Source of the DNA: Gemmatimonadota bacterium
GTDB lineage: Bacteria > Gemmatimonadota > Gemmatimonadetes > Gemmatimonadales > GWC2-71-9
Assembly (NCBI GenBank): GCA_029884275.1
Contig: JAOUIC010000087.1
Span: forward strand, 1 to 6,988
Direction of reading: 5' to 3'
DNA length: 6,988 nt
The notes under the pieces are model-generated. The model was not told the DNA's origin and searched no databases. It worked only from the letters and a program-made list of their open reading frames with translations. The translations under genes were made by a program, and so were the position numbers. How positions within the stretch are numbered: the first letter of the stretch is position 1; each line of letters starts with the position of its first letter. Shown here piece by piece: positions 1-5,756 of this stretch.

Positions 1-1
1 G

Positions 2-1015
2 CGCCGCGCGCTCGGCGAGGCGAACCGTCTCGGCATCACCACCATCACCGACGCCGATGTAGGCGACGCCACGCTCGAGGCCTATGCCGAGCTGAGCCGG
101 CGGGGGGAACTGACGGCGCGGGTCACCGCGGCGCTGGCGAGCGAAGTGGAGGCGCCGGTCGAGCGGGAAGTCGAACGTCTCAAGGCGGTTCGTGAGCGCC
201 ACCAGCTGCTTCCCCGGCTCCAGGTGAACACGGTGAAGCTCTATGCCGATGGCGTCATCGAATCGAGGACCGCGGCGCTGCTCGCCCCCTACCTCGACCG
301 ACCCGGCGATGCCGGGCCGCTGGTGTACCAGCCGGACGATCTTGCGGCCAGGGTCGTGGCGCTCGACCGGGAGGGGTTCCAGGTCCACTTCCACGCCATC
401 GGCGACCGGGCGATCCGGGTGTCGTTCGATGCCATCGCGGCGGCCGCGTCAGCCAACGGCGGGCGCGACCGCCGTCCGGTGCTGGCGCACCTCGAGCTGT
501 TCGACCCCGCCGACATCCCTCGGTTCCGGCGGCTCGGCGCGATTGCGAGCTTTCAGCCGCTGTGGGCCCAGGCAGACGGATACATCACCGATCTGACGAT
601 TCCGGCGCTTGGTCCGGCGCGGTCGCGGTGGCTCTATCCGATCGCGTCAGTCATGAACAGCGGCGCCGTGGTCGCGGGGGGAAGCGACTGGTCGGTCTCC
701 AGCCTCAACCCCTTCGACGCCATCGAGGTAGCCATCACCCGGCGAGCAGAGGACGCTGCGCCCGGCCCGGCGTGGATCCCGGAAGAGCGGACCGACCTCC
801 CGGCGCTGCTGGCGGCCTACACCATCAACGCCGCCTACGCGACCTACCGCGAACGGGAAACAGGGAGCCTGACGGTGGGGAAACAGGCCGACCTGGTCGT
901 CGTTGACCGGGATATTTTTTCCGTCGCGGCTCACGAGATCAGCGACAGCAGGGTGCTGCTGACGCTGCTGGATGGGGCCGAAGTGTGGCGCGATTCCAGT
1001 CTCGCGAGGCGGTAG
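2..1015 (+). CDS. YtcJ-like metal-dependent amidohydrolase (amidohydrolase family 3), 5'-truncated by window edge
   Basis: This frame is open from base 2 to the TAG at 1013-1015 (337 visible codons). A GTG at 146 lies inside the protein and is not the start. The visible part is the C-terminal portion of a YtcJ-type amidohydrolase; the family is usually around 530-580 residues, so the N-terminal HxH metal motif lies outside. Seen (numbering from base 2): the carboxylated-lysine type motif VKLYADG (K79), HFHAIGDRAI (H129, H131), LAHLELFDPADIPRF (H163), GGSDWSV (D229), and a closing LTVGKQADLVVVDRD β-strand typical of amidohydrolases. These are the family's metal ligands in the usual order. The family hydrolyses amide or related bonds in a TIM barrel with one or two metals; the substrate cannot be told from sequence. 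No other gene in the window is on this strand, so its operon partners, if any, lie upstream of the window. Confidence 0.9.
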   Translation, partial: RRALGEANRLGITTITDADVGDATLEAYAELSRRGELTARVTAALASEVEAPVEREVERLKAVRERHQLLPRLQVNTVKLYADGVIESRTAALLAPYLDRPGDAGPLVYQPDDLAARVVALDREGFQVHFHAIGDRAIRVSFDAIAAAASANGGRDRRPVLAHLELFDPADIPRFRRLGAIASFQPLWAQADGYITDLTIPALGPARSRWLYPIASVMNSGAVVAGGSDWSVSSLNPFDAIEVAITRRAEDAAPGPAWIPEERTDLPALLAAYTINAAYATYRERETGSLTVGKQADLVVVDRDIFSVAAHEISDSRVLLTLLDGAEVWRDSSLARR

Positions 1016-1042
1016 GGAGGGCGGGGCATCTGAGATGAAGGG

Positions 1043-1084
1043 ACGAAGGAGGAGGCCCTGCTGCTGCAGGGCCTCCTCCTTCGT
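1043..1084. terminator. Perfect 18-bp hairpin, probable bidirectional terminator
   Basis: Bases 1043-1060 are the exact reverse complement of 1067-1084, with a 6-base loop (CTGCTG). The hairpin lies 27 bases after the amidohydrolase stop and 12 bases from the stop of the convergent lipoprotein gene, where a two-way terminator is expected. It lacks a clean T-tract on either side (TCTGGT on +, CTTCATCTC on -). It may therefore work as a strong stem with a weak tract, or as an RNA 3'-end stabiliser. Confidence 0.75.
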
Positions 1085-1096
1085 TCTGGTGCAGGG

Positions 1097-1510
1097 CTAG
1101 AACGTCACGCTGATCGCGTCGGGCCCGTTGAGCTTGGTGTCGCAGAACGTGGCGCCAGGGGGGTCGGCGGCACAGTACGCGAGCGTCTCGCTTGCTCCCG
1201 GGGACTGATCGGCGGGCTGGATCGTCCATACCCCCGTCACCCGGCCGTTCGCGGCGGTGATGAGTGGCAGCGTGGCGACGTCGCCCACGGTGGTCTGGGT
1301 GACGACCGTCACCCCAGGCACGATCGATCCATCGGCCTTGAGTGTGACTTCGAGGGTGAAGGTGGTGACGTAGGTCCCGCCCGCGCCGGGCCCGCCAATC
1401 TGGCTGATGACGGCGATATCGTAAGGCGACGGCGGATCGTTGTTGTCGGTGGAGTCGCCGCCGCAGGCCACGATGGCGGCGAGCAGCAGGACGAAGCGGT
1501 TCCGGCGCAT
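1097..1510 (-). CDS. Small lipoprotein with degenerate bacterial Ig-like domain
   Basis: A 137-residue predicted lipoprotein of unknown function. The start at 1510 is chosen because GGGAGGAAAG lies directly before this ATG. An upstream in-frame ATG at 1543 has no such site and would overlap the neighbouring gene. The N-terminus MRRNRF, a hydrophobic stretch and IVAC form a lipobox, with lipidation expected at C16, followed by a Gly/Asp/Asn/Pro-rich linker (17-30). The rest is β-rich; PGVTVV...ITAANGRVTGVWTI (about 66-98) resembles the end of a Big-type Ig fold (the 'DANGRATATWTL' pattern). C113 and C123 could form a disulphide. The protein ends on a strand (AISVTF), so it looks like one short, complete domain facing the periplasm or cell surface. 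It lies 19 nt after the hypothetical gene and is probably the last gene of that operon, before the 1043-1084 hairpin. The lipoprotein call is firm; the Ig-like call is moderate. Confidence 0.8.
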   Translation of the reverse strand: MRRNRFVLLLAAIVACGGDSTDNNDPPSPYDIAVISQIGGPGAGGTYVTTFTLEVTLKADGSIVPGVTVVTQTTVGDVATLPLITAANGRVTGVWTIQPADQSPGASETLAYCAADPPGATFCDTKLNGPDAISVTF

Positions 1511-1514
1511 CTTT

Positions 1515-1520
1515 CCTCCC
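1515..1520 (-). promoter_or_regulatory. Ribosome binding site fixing the start of the Ig-like lipoprotein
   Basis: On the minus strand GGGAGG sits 4 bases before the ATG at 1510. It is a much better site than anything before the upstream ATG at 1543, so it decides the start. It lies within the 19-base gap after the hypothetical gene's stop codon. Confidence 0.8.
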
Positions 1521-1529
1521 TGATTCATG

Positions 1530-2084
1530 TTACCGCGCTTCACGGAGCGGGTGCGACTCCCCGCTGGCGCGTTTCAGCCTTCCCTGGACCGGGTTCGCGG
1601 TCGACGCGAGCCAGGCCAGGGATTCGCCCGCCACCGCCATGCCGGCCGCAACCACCTCCATGGCCTCGGGTGGGACCCAGCAGACCAGATACGCCCGCTG
1701 CGGCTCCTCGAGCCAGCTCACCCAGGTGTCCCAGGGTGGCAGGTCGTGGGCGTCGAAATACCCACCGCTGGCTTCCCCGGCTCCCCCGCTGGAGCCGACG
1801 TGCCGCGGCAGGTGGATGAGCAGCTCCCCCCCGCCGAGGGGGTCAAGGGTACGGCGCCAACTGCGGCCGAGGGTCTTGAGGCGGGCCTCGGCCACGGCGC
1901 GCACCGTCTCGGGCCACGGCAGGGCGGGCGGGGGAACGAAGGCCATCGTCCGGAGCGCTGTCGCGAGTGGACCGAGCTTCACCGCACGGAGGCACCAGGA
2001 AATGGTCTCCGCGAGCCGTTCCTGGAACGGCTCGAACGAATCGGTGATGTCCGGTTCACTCCGCAGGACCACCGGGGTTGTCAT
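1530..2084 (-). CDS. Conserved-looking hypothetical protein, 184 residues
   Basis: I cannot assign a function. The protein is soluble, with no signal peptide and no membrane segment. The N-terminal third (about 13-70) looks helical. The middle has a β-like stretch ELLIHLPRHV (about 86-95), a Gly-rich turn, then YFDAHDLPPWDTWVSWL and YLVCWVPPEAMEVV, and the end is GESLAWLAS before a basic tail. The dense aromatic motif FDAHDLPPWDTWV followed by LVCWVPP is what I would expect of a conserved domain, and I have an unverified recollection of similar orphan proteins in other bacteria. The start is supported by GGAG 7 bases before the ATG; the stop is TAA at 1530-1532. It lies 29 nt after the SnoaL-like lipoprotein and 19 nt before the Ig-like lipoprotein, so the three are probably one transcript. 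Confidence 0.75.
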   Translation of the reverse strand: MTTPVVLRSEPDITDSFEPFQERLAETISWCLRAVKLGPLATALRTMAFVPPPALPWPETVRAVAEARLKTLGRSWRRTLDPLGGGELLIHLPRHVGSSGGAGEASGGYFDAHDLPPWDTWVSWLEEPQRAYLVCWVPPEAMEVVAAGMAVAGESLAWLASTANPVQGRLKRASGESHPLREAR

Positions 2085-2095
2085 CCAGCCACTCC

Positions 2096-2112
2096 GGACG
2101 GGCGGGTCGTCC
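2096..2112 (-). promoter_or_regulatory. Small GC hairpin just upstream of a ribosome binding site
   Basis: Bases 2096-2100 (GGACG) pair with 2108-2112 (CGTCC) around a 7-base loop. The stem lies between the stop of the SnoaL-like gene (2114) and the GGAG site (2092-2095) of the hypothetical gene. It could tune translation of the second cistron, but five GC-rich pairs in this base composition may be chance. Confidence 0.25.
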
Positions 2113-2113
2113 C

Positions 2114-2590
2114 CTACTTCGCCGGTGGCGGCGGCGGATTGTCGCTGTTGTAGATGTCGCGGACGGCCTTCCAGGTGCCGCCTTCGCGCCGCCAGGCCAC
2201 GATGTACTTGCCGTTGTCGTTGATGGTGCTGGCGGCATCGGGTCCGGGGATGCGCAGGCCGTAGATCCCGGTCTCGACCGCGAGGTCGCCGGAGATCGCG
2301 ATGTCGCGCACGGTGAGCTTGAGCTCGGCCTTGATGGGCCAGAGGCTGGCCCAGAACTGGCGAATGGCGTCGGTGCCCTTGACCTCCGGACTGTTGGGCG
2401 GCATCAGGATGGCATCGGCGGTGTAGATGGCGGCGATCGCCGAGTCGTTCTGGCTGGCGAGGTAGCCATTCCAGGCGTCATCGATGGCGCGAATCGCCCG
2501 GTCGTCTGCCGCAGTGTCGACCGGCTTCGGTGCGGCGGTGCAGCCCGCGGCGAGAATGATCATCAGGCTGGAGGTAAATCGGCGCAGCAT
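2114..2590 (-). CDS. SnoaL-like / DUF4440 family lipoprotein
   Basis: A 158-residue protein with an N-terminal lipoprotein signal and a SnoaL-like (NTF2-fold) domain. The start at 2590 is chosen because AAAGGA lies 6 bases upstream; the in-frame ATG at 2626 lies in the neighbouring hairpin and has no site. MLRRFTSSLMIILAAGC is a typical leader, with lipidation at C17. The domain starts near residue 27 with DDRAIRAIDDAWNGYLASQN, followed by AAIYTADAILMPPNSPEVKGTDAIRQFW, the helix-turn signature of the DUF4440/SgcJ-type NTF2 fold. Strands LTVRDIAISGDLAVETGIYGLRI and GKYIVAWRREGGTWKAVRDIYNSD complete the curved sheet. The protein ends in a proline run (PPPPPAK). Such domains can be small enzymes or binding pockets; no catalytic residues stand out, so the ligand is unknown. 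It is probably the first gene of a three-gene operon with the hypothetical gene and Ig-like lipoprotein. Confidence 0.88.
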   Translation of the reverse strand: MLRRFTSSLMIILAAGCTAAPKPVDTAADDRAIRAIDDAWNGYLASQNDSAIAAIYTADAILMPPNSPEVKGTDAIRQFWASLWPIKAELKLTVRDIAISGDLAVETGIYGLRIPGPDAASTINDNGKYIVAWRREGGTWKAVRDIYNSDNPPPPPAK

Positions 2591-2596
2591 GGAGGG

Positions 2597-2602
2597 TCCT
2601 TT
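2597..2602 (-). promoter_or_regulatory. Ribosome binding site of the SnoaL-like lipoprotein
   Basis: AAAGGA on the minus strand lies 6 bases before the ATG at 2590. It supports this start over the in-frame ATG at 2626. Confidence 0.65.
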
Positions 2603-2607
2603 CAGGG

Positions 2608-2651
2608 GAAGATGACAAGAGGGCACCGGACTTCCGGTGCCCTCAATCTTC
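2608..2651 (-). terminator. Two-tier hairpin between the AP2-like gene and the SnoaL-like gene
   Basis: The inner stem pairs 2620-2629 with 2634-2643, 10 perfect base pairs (AGGGCACCGG with its complement) around a 4-base loop. An outer stem pairs 2608-2613 (GAAGAT) with 2646-2651 (ATCTTC), separated by an uneven internal loop of 6 and 2 bases. On the minus strand the inner stem is followed by CTTGTCATCTTCC, a moderately T-rich run. It sits between two same-strand genes, so it most likely ends the AP2-like transcript. It may also act as an attenuator or 5' leader for the SnoaL-like operon, since it ends only 17 bases before that gene's start codon. Confidence 0.65.
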
Positions 2652-2679
2652 TCTCTCCGTGGGATTTTCGCCAGCGAGC

Positions 2680-2711
2680 GCCGGCTTCCGCCGGCCTACT
2701 TCCTGGCCGGC
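2680..2711. repeat. Clustered GCCGGC palindromes over the stop codon of the AP2-like gene
   Basis: Three copies of the self-complementary hexamer GCCGGC lie at 2680-2685, 2690-2695 and 2706-2711. The first two can form a stem with a 4-base loop; the last two can form a stem whose loop contains the TAG (2696-2698). These pairings exclude each other. They may help form the RNA 3' end or be a short REP-like element; in GC-rich DNA they could also be chance. Confidence 0.35.
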
Positions 2712-3016
2712 GCCTTGCCGGTTCGCTCCAGTTCGCGGAGCCACTTCACGGCCGCGGCCAGGGCGTTCTTCTTCCCCCCGTTGCTCACGTCGCCGAAGTA
2801 GGCCTTGAACCTGGGCCGCCATCCGCGCGGGGTGCGGCGGTGGCCGACGCGGACGACGAAGCCGAACGTCCGGGTGCTGGCCTGGTCGACCCGGCAGATG
2901 CCCGGGGGGAGTGCGGGATTCACGGGGCGCGCCCGGCGTGCCGGCAGCGTCACCCGAGTGGCTTTCTTCCGCGTCGCGGGCCTGCGCGCGGCGGTGCGGC
3001 TCTTTGATTTTGGCAT
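2696..3016 (-). CDS. Small basic protein with a possible AP2/ERF-like domain
   Basis: A 106-residue, strongly basic protein. The start at 3016 is set by AGGAGG 5 bases upstream; the in-frame ATG at 3061 would add a non-conserved-looking leader. Residues 1-31 form a Lys/Arg/Ala/Pro-rich tail resembling histone H1-like tails. Residues about 39-98 read as a compact domain: ICRVDQASTRTFGFVVRVG, then WRPRFKAYFGDVSNGGKKNALAAAVKWLREL. The order 'three short strands with an aromatic VRV, a K-x-YF-D segment, GGK-x-AL-x-AA, then a helix' recalls the bacterial AP2/ERF-like DNA-binding domains found in some homing endonucleases, integrases and small orphan proteins. With the basic tail, a nucleic-acid-binding role is a reasonable inference, but no target can be proposed. 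No nuclease or integrase domain is attached. The AP2 assignment is by pattern memory only; the gene itself is well supported. Confidence 0.7.
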   Translation of the reverse strand: MPKSKSRTAARRPATRKKATRVTLPARRARPVNPALPPGICRVDQASTRTFGFVVRVGHRRTPRGWRPRFKAYFGDVSNGGKKNALAAAVKWLRELERTGKAPARK

Positions 3017-3021
3017 TGTGT

Positions 3022-3027
3022 CCTCCT
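3022..3027 (-). promoter_or_regulatory. Strong ribosome binding site of the AP2-like gene
   Basis: AGGAGG on the minus strand lies 5 bases before the ATG at 3016. It decides the start over the in-frame ATG at 3061, which would place this site inside the coding sequence. Confidence 0.8.
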
Positions 3028-3149
3028 CGTCGCCGTGCCCTTTCGTACTGGCGTTTCCCAAGATAGACCGGCGTGGAGGGTGAGTGCTAGGGTCCGCCCG
3101 TCCAGGTCAGATTCGCGAAGCGGGGAATCAGGGCCGCTCGAGTCGGTTC

Positions 3150-4043
3150 CTAGACGTGAAACGCCGGGGCGAAGACGTTCCGCGCGAATTCCTCCAGCGT
3201 GGTTGGCGTCGTCGTGTCGCCGGTACGGGGCTGCCGCGGCCGCAGGCGCCCGCTGCCGAAGCCGTGGATCATCTCCAGGAAGCTGTCGGCCACCACCGCC
3301 GAGATGCCCATTCCGATCAGCCCCTGCCGGGCGTCCTCGGGGCTGAACTGGGTGTAGCCCAGGTCCGGCTTCTCGATGGCGGCGCCCAGGATGGCGCTCG
3401 CTTCCCGGTGGGAATAGTCGCGCGGCCCGTGCAGCTCGCGGACCCGCTGGCCGGACGGCGCCTTCCCCGAGAGCAGGGCGGCCGCGACGGCGGCCACATC
3501 GCGGCTGGCGATCATGGGGATCGGCAGGTCGGGATTCCACGCCCCACCATTGGCGCCGGTCTGATGGATGAGGCCGATGGACAGCAGGAAGTTCTCGAAG
3601 AAGTACCCCGGCCGGAGATGGACCGCGGCGAGCCCCGGCACCTGTCCGAGCCGTTGCTCGAGCCGGTGCAGGATCCCGATCGGGCCGTTCCCTTCCGCCT
3701 CATCGGCCCCGATGCTGCTGAGCGAGACGGCGAACCTCACCCGCGCGACCTGCAGCCCGACCCCGATGGCCTCCACGATCTGCGCTCCCCGAACCCGGGG
3801 ATCAGGATGGGTGTAGTCGGGGGGGTGCATGACGAACACCGCGTCCGCGCCGCGGAAGGCGGCGGACGCAAACCGCGGTTCATCGAGCGAGCCGGCCATG
3901 GTCTCGGCCCCGTGGGTGGCCAGGTCGGCGAGACGTTCGGGGTTCCGCCCGATGGCGCGGACCGCGAGGCCTTGCGCGCGCAGCAGGGTGACGAGCGCGT
4001 GGCCGACATTGCCGGTTGCGCCGGTGACAGCGATCAGGGGCAT
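3150..4043 (-). CDS. NmrA-like NAD(P)-binding protein (atypical SDR)
   Basis: A 297-residue cytoplasmic Rossmann-fold protein. MPLIAVTGATGNVGHAL at the N-terminus carries the NmrA/atypical-SDR dinucleotide motif GATGNVG (8-14). AIGRNPERL follows, with R33 where NADPH-preferring members hold the 2'-phosphate. GADAVFVMHPP (66-75), LSSIGAD (108-114), HRLEQRL (126-132, in place of the classical Tyr-x-x-x-Lys) and LRPGYFFENFL (143-153) match the NmrA and QOR2-like branch. The C-terminal part holds a substrate lobe with IASRDVAAVAAALL. Members act as quinone or small-molecule reductases or as redox-sensing regulators without catalysis; the missing classical Tyr leaves both open. The start at 4043 begins directly with the Rossmann strand; an in-frame ATG at 4118 would overlap the upstream gene by 68 bases. 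Only 7 bases separate it from the VOC gene's stop and there is no good ribosome site of its own, so translation is probably coupled. Confidence 0.88.
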   Translation of the reverse strand: MPLIAVTGATGNVGHALVTLLRAQGLAVRAIGRNPERLADLATHGAETMAGSLDEPRFASAAFRGADAVFVMHPPDYTHPDPRVRGAQIVEAIGVGLQVARVRFAVSLSSIGADEAEGNGPIGILHRLEQRLGQVPGLAAVHLRPGYFFENFLLSIGLIHQTGANGGAWNPDLPIPMIASRDVAAVAAALLSGKAPSGQRVRELHGPRDYSHREASAILGAAIEKPDLGYTQFSPEDARQGLIGMGISAVVADSFLEMIHGFGSGRLRPRQPRTGDTTTPTTLEEFARNVFAPAFHV

Positions 4044-4050
4044 GGCGGGC

Positions 4051-4440
4051 TCAGATGGCAGTAGGGTCGTTCTGCATGAAGCCGAAGATGTTTCCCTCGG
4101 TATCCTTGGCGTAGGCAAGCCAGCCGATTCCTACGACCGGGGTCTTCTCGACCACCACCCGGCCACCCAGCCGGGTGATCAACGCGGCGGTCTCGTCAGC
4201 CGACTGGACATCGATCACGCAGGAATATGCGTTGAGCGCGGCGCCTTCCACCGGTGGTGGCCCCTCGCGCGGCACCAGCCCGCCGTCGATGCCGAGGGTC
4301 TCGGAGCCGCCGGTGCGGATCAGCCAGTAGGTACGCGGGCCGACCCATTCGGTGAACTCCCAGCCGAACAGCGTCTGGTAGAACTTGATGGCGCGGGCGG
4401 GGTCGTCGGCATGGATCTCGAAGTGAACCGGGCGTGGCAT
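4051..4440 (-). CDS. VOC-family (glyoxalase/bleomycin-resistance fold) protein
   Basis: A 129-residue protein of the vicinal oxygen chelate superfamily with two βαβββ modules. The first begins VHFEIHADDPARAIKFYQTLFGWEF (5-29) and continues YWLIRTG...GIDGGLVPREGP. The second begins NAYSCVIDVQSADETAALITRLGGRVVVEKTPV (70-102) and ends GIGWLAYAKDTEGNIFGFMQNDP. The pattern closely matches a widespread single-domain VOC subgroup with the ending 'KDTEGN-FG-MQ-D'. Candidate metal ligands are H6 and perhaps E8; the C-terminal position that is Glu in glyoxalase I is Q123, so true glyoxalase I activity is unlikely. AGGAG lies 7 bases before the ATG at 4440. The stop TGA (4051-4053) lies 7 bases before the NmrA-like start, so the two are almost certainly made together, perhaps in detoxification or redox modification of a small metabolite. 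The substrate is unknown. Confidence 0.92.
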   Translation of the reverse strand: MPRPVHFEIHADDPARAIKFYQTLFGWEFTEWVGPRTYWLIRTGGSETLGIDGGLVPREGPPPVEGAALNAYSCVIDVQSADETAALITRLGGRVVVEKTPVVGIGWLAYAKDTEGNIFGFMQNDPTAI

Positions 4441-4478
4441 CGGGCCGCTCCTGACGTGGGGAACCGGAGTGGTAAGGT

Positions 4479-4509
4479 GGCACCGCGCCGCCGGAAGCGC
4501 GAGGGTGCC
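4479..4509 (-). terminator. Weak candidate hairpin downstream of the cyclase-like gene
   Basis: GGCACC (4479-4484) pairs with GGTGCC (4504-4509). The adjacent GCGC (4485-4488) pairs with GCGC (4497-4500) across a 3-base bulge, with an 8-base loop. It lies 11 bases past the cyclase-like stop and upstream of the VOC gene on the same strand. There is no T-tract. It may separate the two transcripts, or they may be one. Confidence 0.35.
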
Positions 4510-4520
4510 TGGTCCGCCCC

Positions 4521-5756
4521 TCAGATGTGCATTGCCTCCACCGTCATCCCGCCCACCTGGACGCCGCGGGACGCCAGCAGATCGGGCAGCCCGGCCCGGC
4601 GCGCCGCCGCGGCGGTGATCGAAATGATGCCGAATTGTCCGGAATCCTGGGCCAGTTTCGACGCGATGTTCACTGGCGAGCCGGCGAGGTCGTGCTGGCC
4701 CCCGGCCAGATCGAAGATCAACACCCGCCCCGTGTCGATGCCGATGCGCAGACGGACGCGCTGGTCGGCGAGTGTTGCCCTGAGCTTGCGGCTGAAATCC
4801 ACCGCGTGGCGGGCGTCGTCGAAGGAGTAGATGCTCACCACACTGCTGGTCTTGACCTCGGCTCCGGCAAGGTCCTCCACCAGGCTGGCGCCGATCCGCT
4901 TGATCGCCGCCGCCAGCGCCAAGTCATTCAGGGCGGCGACCTCGGGAACATCCGGATCCTCCCGCTCCCGCTCGACGACCACGATGGTCGCTTCCCGGTA
5001 GGCTGGCTTCGGGACGACCGAGCTTCGCCGGGTGCGGCCGAACTCGTGAAGCCCGCCGTAGAACTCGTCGGAGAAGGGCAGCGGATACCGGAAATCGGTG
5101 GCGAGGACGTTCTGGAGCCTCGGCCCCCCGACCACCCGCATGATCTCCCCGAACGAGTCGCGCAGATCGTCACGTGGCGCCAAGGTGAACCCTGCATCGG
5201 CGATCAGGCGTGCGATTTCTCCGGTGATGGCGATCTCCCCCGCCTCCACCCGGTCTTCCGCCACCCCTTCGACCCGGTCGGCGTCCGGCCCGTACACCCC
5301 CTGGCCGAGTTCGTAGAACACCCCCCGATGCACGCACAGCCCGATGCCGACCTCGCACTCGGCGGACACCTTGTCCACCAGCGCGAGGAGCAGGGAGAGC
5401 ACATGCGCCGGGGGAACCCCCTCGGCATAGAACATCTGGGTGTTGTCCGCCGCCCAGACCCCTAGGGGAATGCCGCCGATGGCGCGGCCGTAGGCGTGCA
5501 CCAGCTCCTTCGGCCGGCTCACCATGGCGAGGATCTCGATCAGCGAACGCTCCGCCGTCAGTCGGGTGAGCCCGGCGGTGTCGCTCGAGACCACCGTGCC
5601 CCGCAGGGTGTACGGGCCCAGCAGCTCCCGGGCGGCTTCTGGGGTCTGCGCGCCCCTGGTCCACGCGGCGATGACGTCGAGCGGCAGGGCGTGGCCGGCG
5701 TCGGCCGGCAGGTCGAAGAAGCCGGGCGGGAATCGGGTGGGAGAGAAGCGGGGCAT
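4521..5756 (-). CDS. Soluble protein with two class III nucleotide cyclase-like domains
   Basis: A 411-residue protein without membrane segments. After about 50 residues (containing TPEAARELLGPYTLRG), domain 1 spans about 51-185: VVSSDTAGLTRL (D59) matches the first metal-binding segment D-x-x-G-[FL]-T of class III cyclases, and WAADNTQMFY (D104) fits the second metal Asp, 45 residues on. VGIGLCVHRGVFYEL...YGPDAD and GEIAIT follow the fold, but the Asn and Arg positions are lost. Domain 2 spans about 256-385: no first Asp; VKTSSVV (K302, with SS in place of GD); RLRIGIDTGRVL; then DLAGSPVNIASKL with D356, N363 and K367 in place of Arg; and FGIISIT. The two domains thus hold complementary halves of one active site. 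It could make a cyclic nucleotide or be a pseudo-cyclase sensor. The start at 5756 is the first possible one: an in-frame TGA lies 15 bases upstream. No Shine-Dalgarno sequence is visible. Confidence 0.8.
   Translation of the reverse strand: MPRFSPTRFPPGFFDLPADAGHALPLDVIAAWTRGAQTPEAARELLGPYTLRGTVVSSDTAGLTRLTAERSLIEILAMVSRPKELVHAYGRAIGGIPLGVWAADNTQMFYAEGVPPAHVLSLLLALVDKVSAECEVGIGLCVHRGVFYELGQGVYGPDADRVEGVAEDRVEAGEIAITGEIARLIADAGFTLAPRDDLRDSFGEIMRVVGGPRLQNVLATDFRYPLPFSDEFYGGLHEFGRTRRSSVVPKPAYREATIVVVEREREDPDVPEVAALNDLALAAAIKRIGASLVEDLAGAEVKTSSVVSIYSFDDARHAVDFSRKLRATLADQRVRLRIGIDTGRVLIFDLAGGQHDLAGSPVNIASKLAQDSGQFGIISITAAAARRAGLPDLLASRGVQVGGMTVEAMHI

Noticed and set aside
146..148. GTG as the start of the amidohydrolase
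   Set aside because: The frame stays open to the window edge with family-like sequence (EANRLGITTITDADVGD) before it, so the GTG is an internal valine.
2078..3007. A 309-codon open frame on the + strand
   Set aside because: It lies antisense to three minus-strand genes with good ribosome sites, lipoboxes and domain motifs. Its translation is low-complexity Gly/Arg/Ala with no recognisable domain, as expected for shadows in GC-rich DNA.
3060..3088. Possible promoter upstream of the AP2-like gene (TATCTT as -10 on the minus strand)
   Set aside because: The -35 position reads AGCACT, far from consensus, and the host's promoter pattern is unknown.
3112..3119. Palindrome TTCGCGAA between the NmrA-like and AP2-like genes
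   Set aside because: It is a single 8-base palindrome with only a loose GATTC/GAATC flank. It could be an operator, but nothing else supports it.
3084..5465. Long + strand open frames (3084-4064, 3829-4830, 4527-5465)
   Set aside because: All are opposite the NmrA-like, VOC and cyclase-like genes, whose protein motifs are clear. The + translations are Arg/Pro/Asp-rich without family features.
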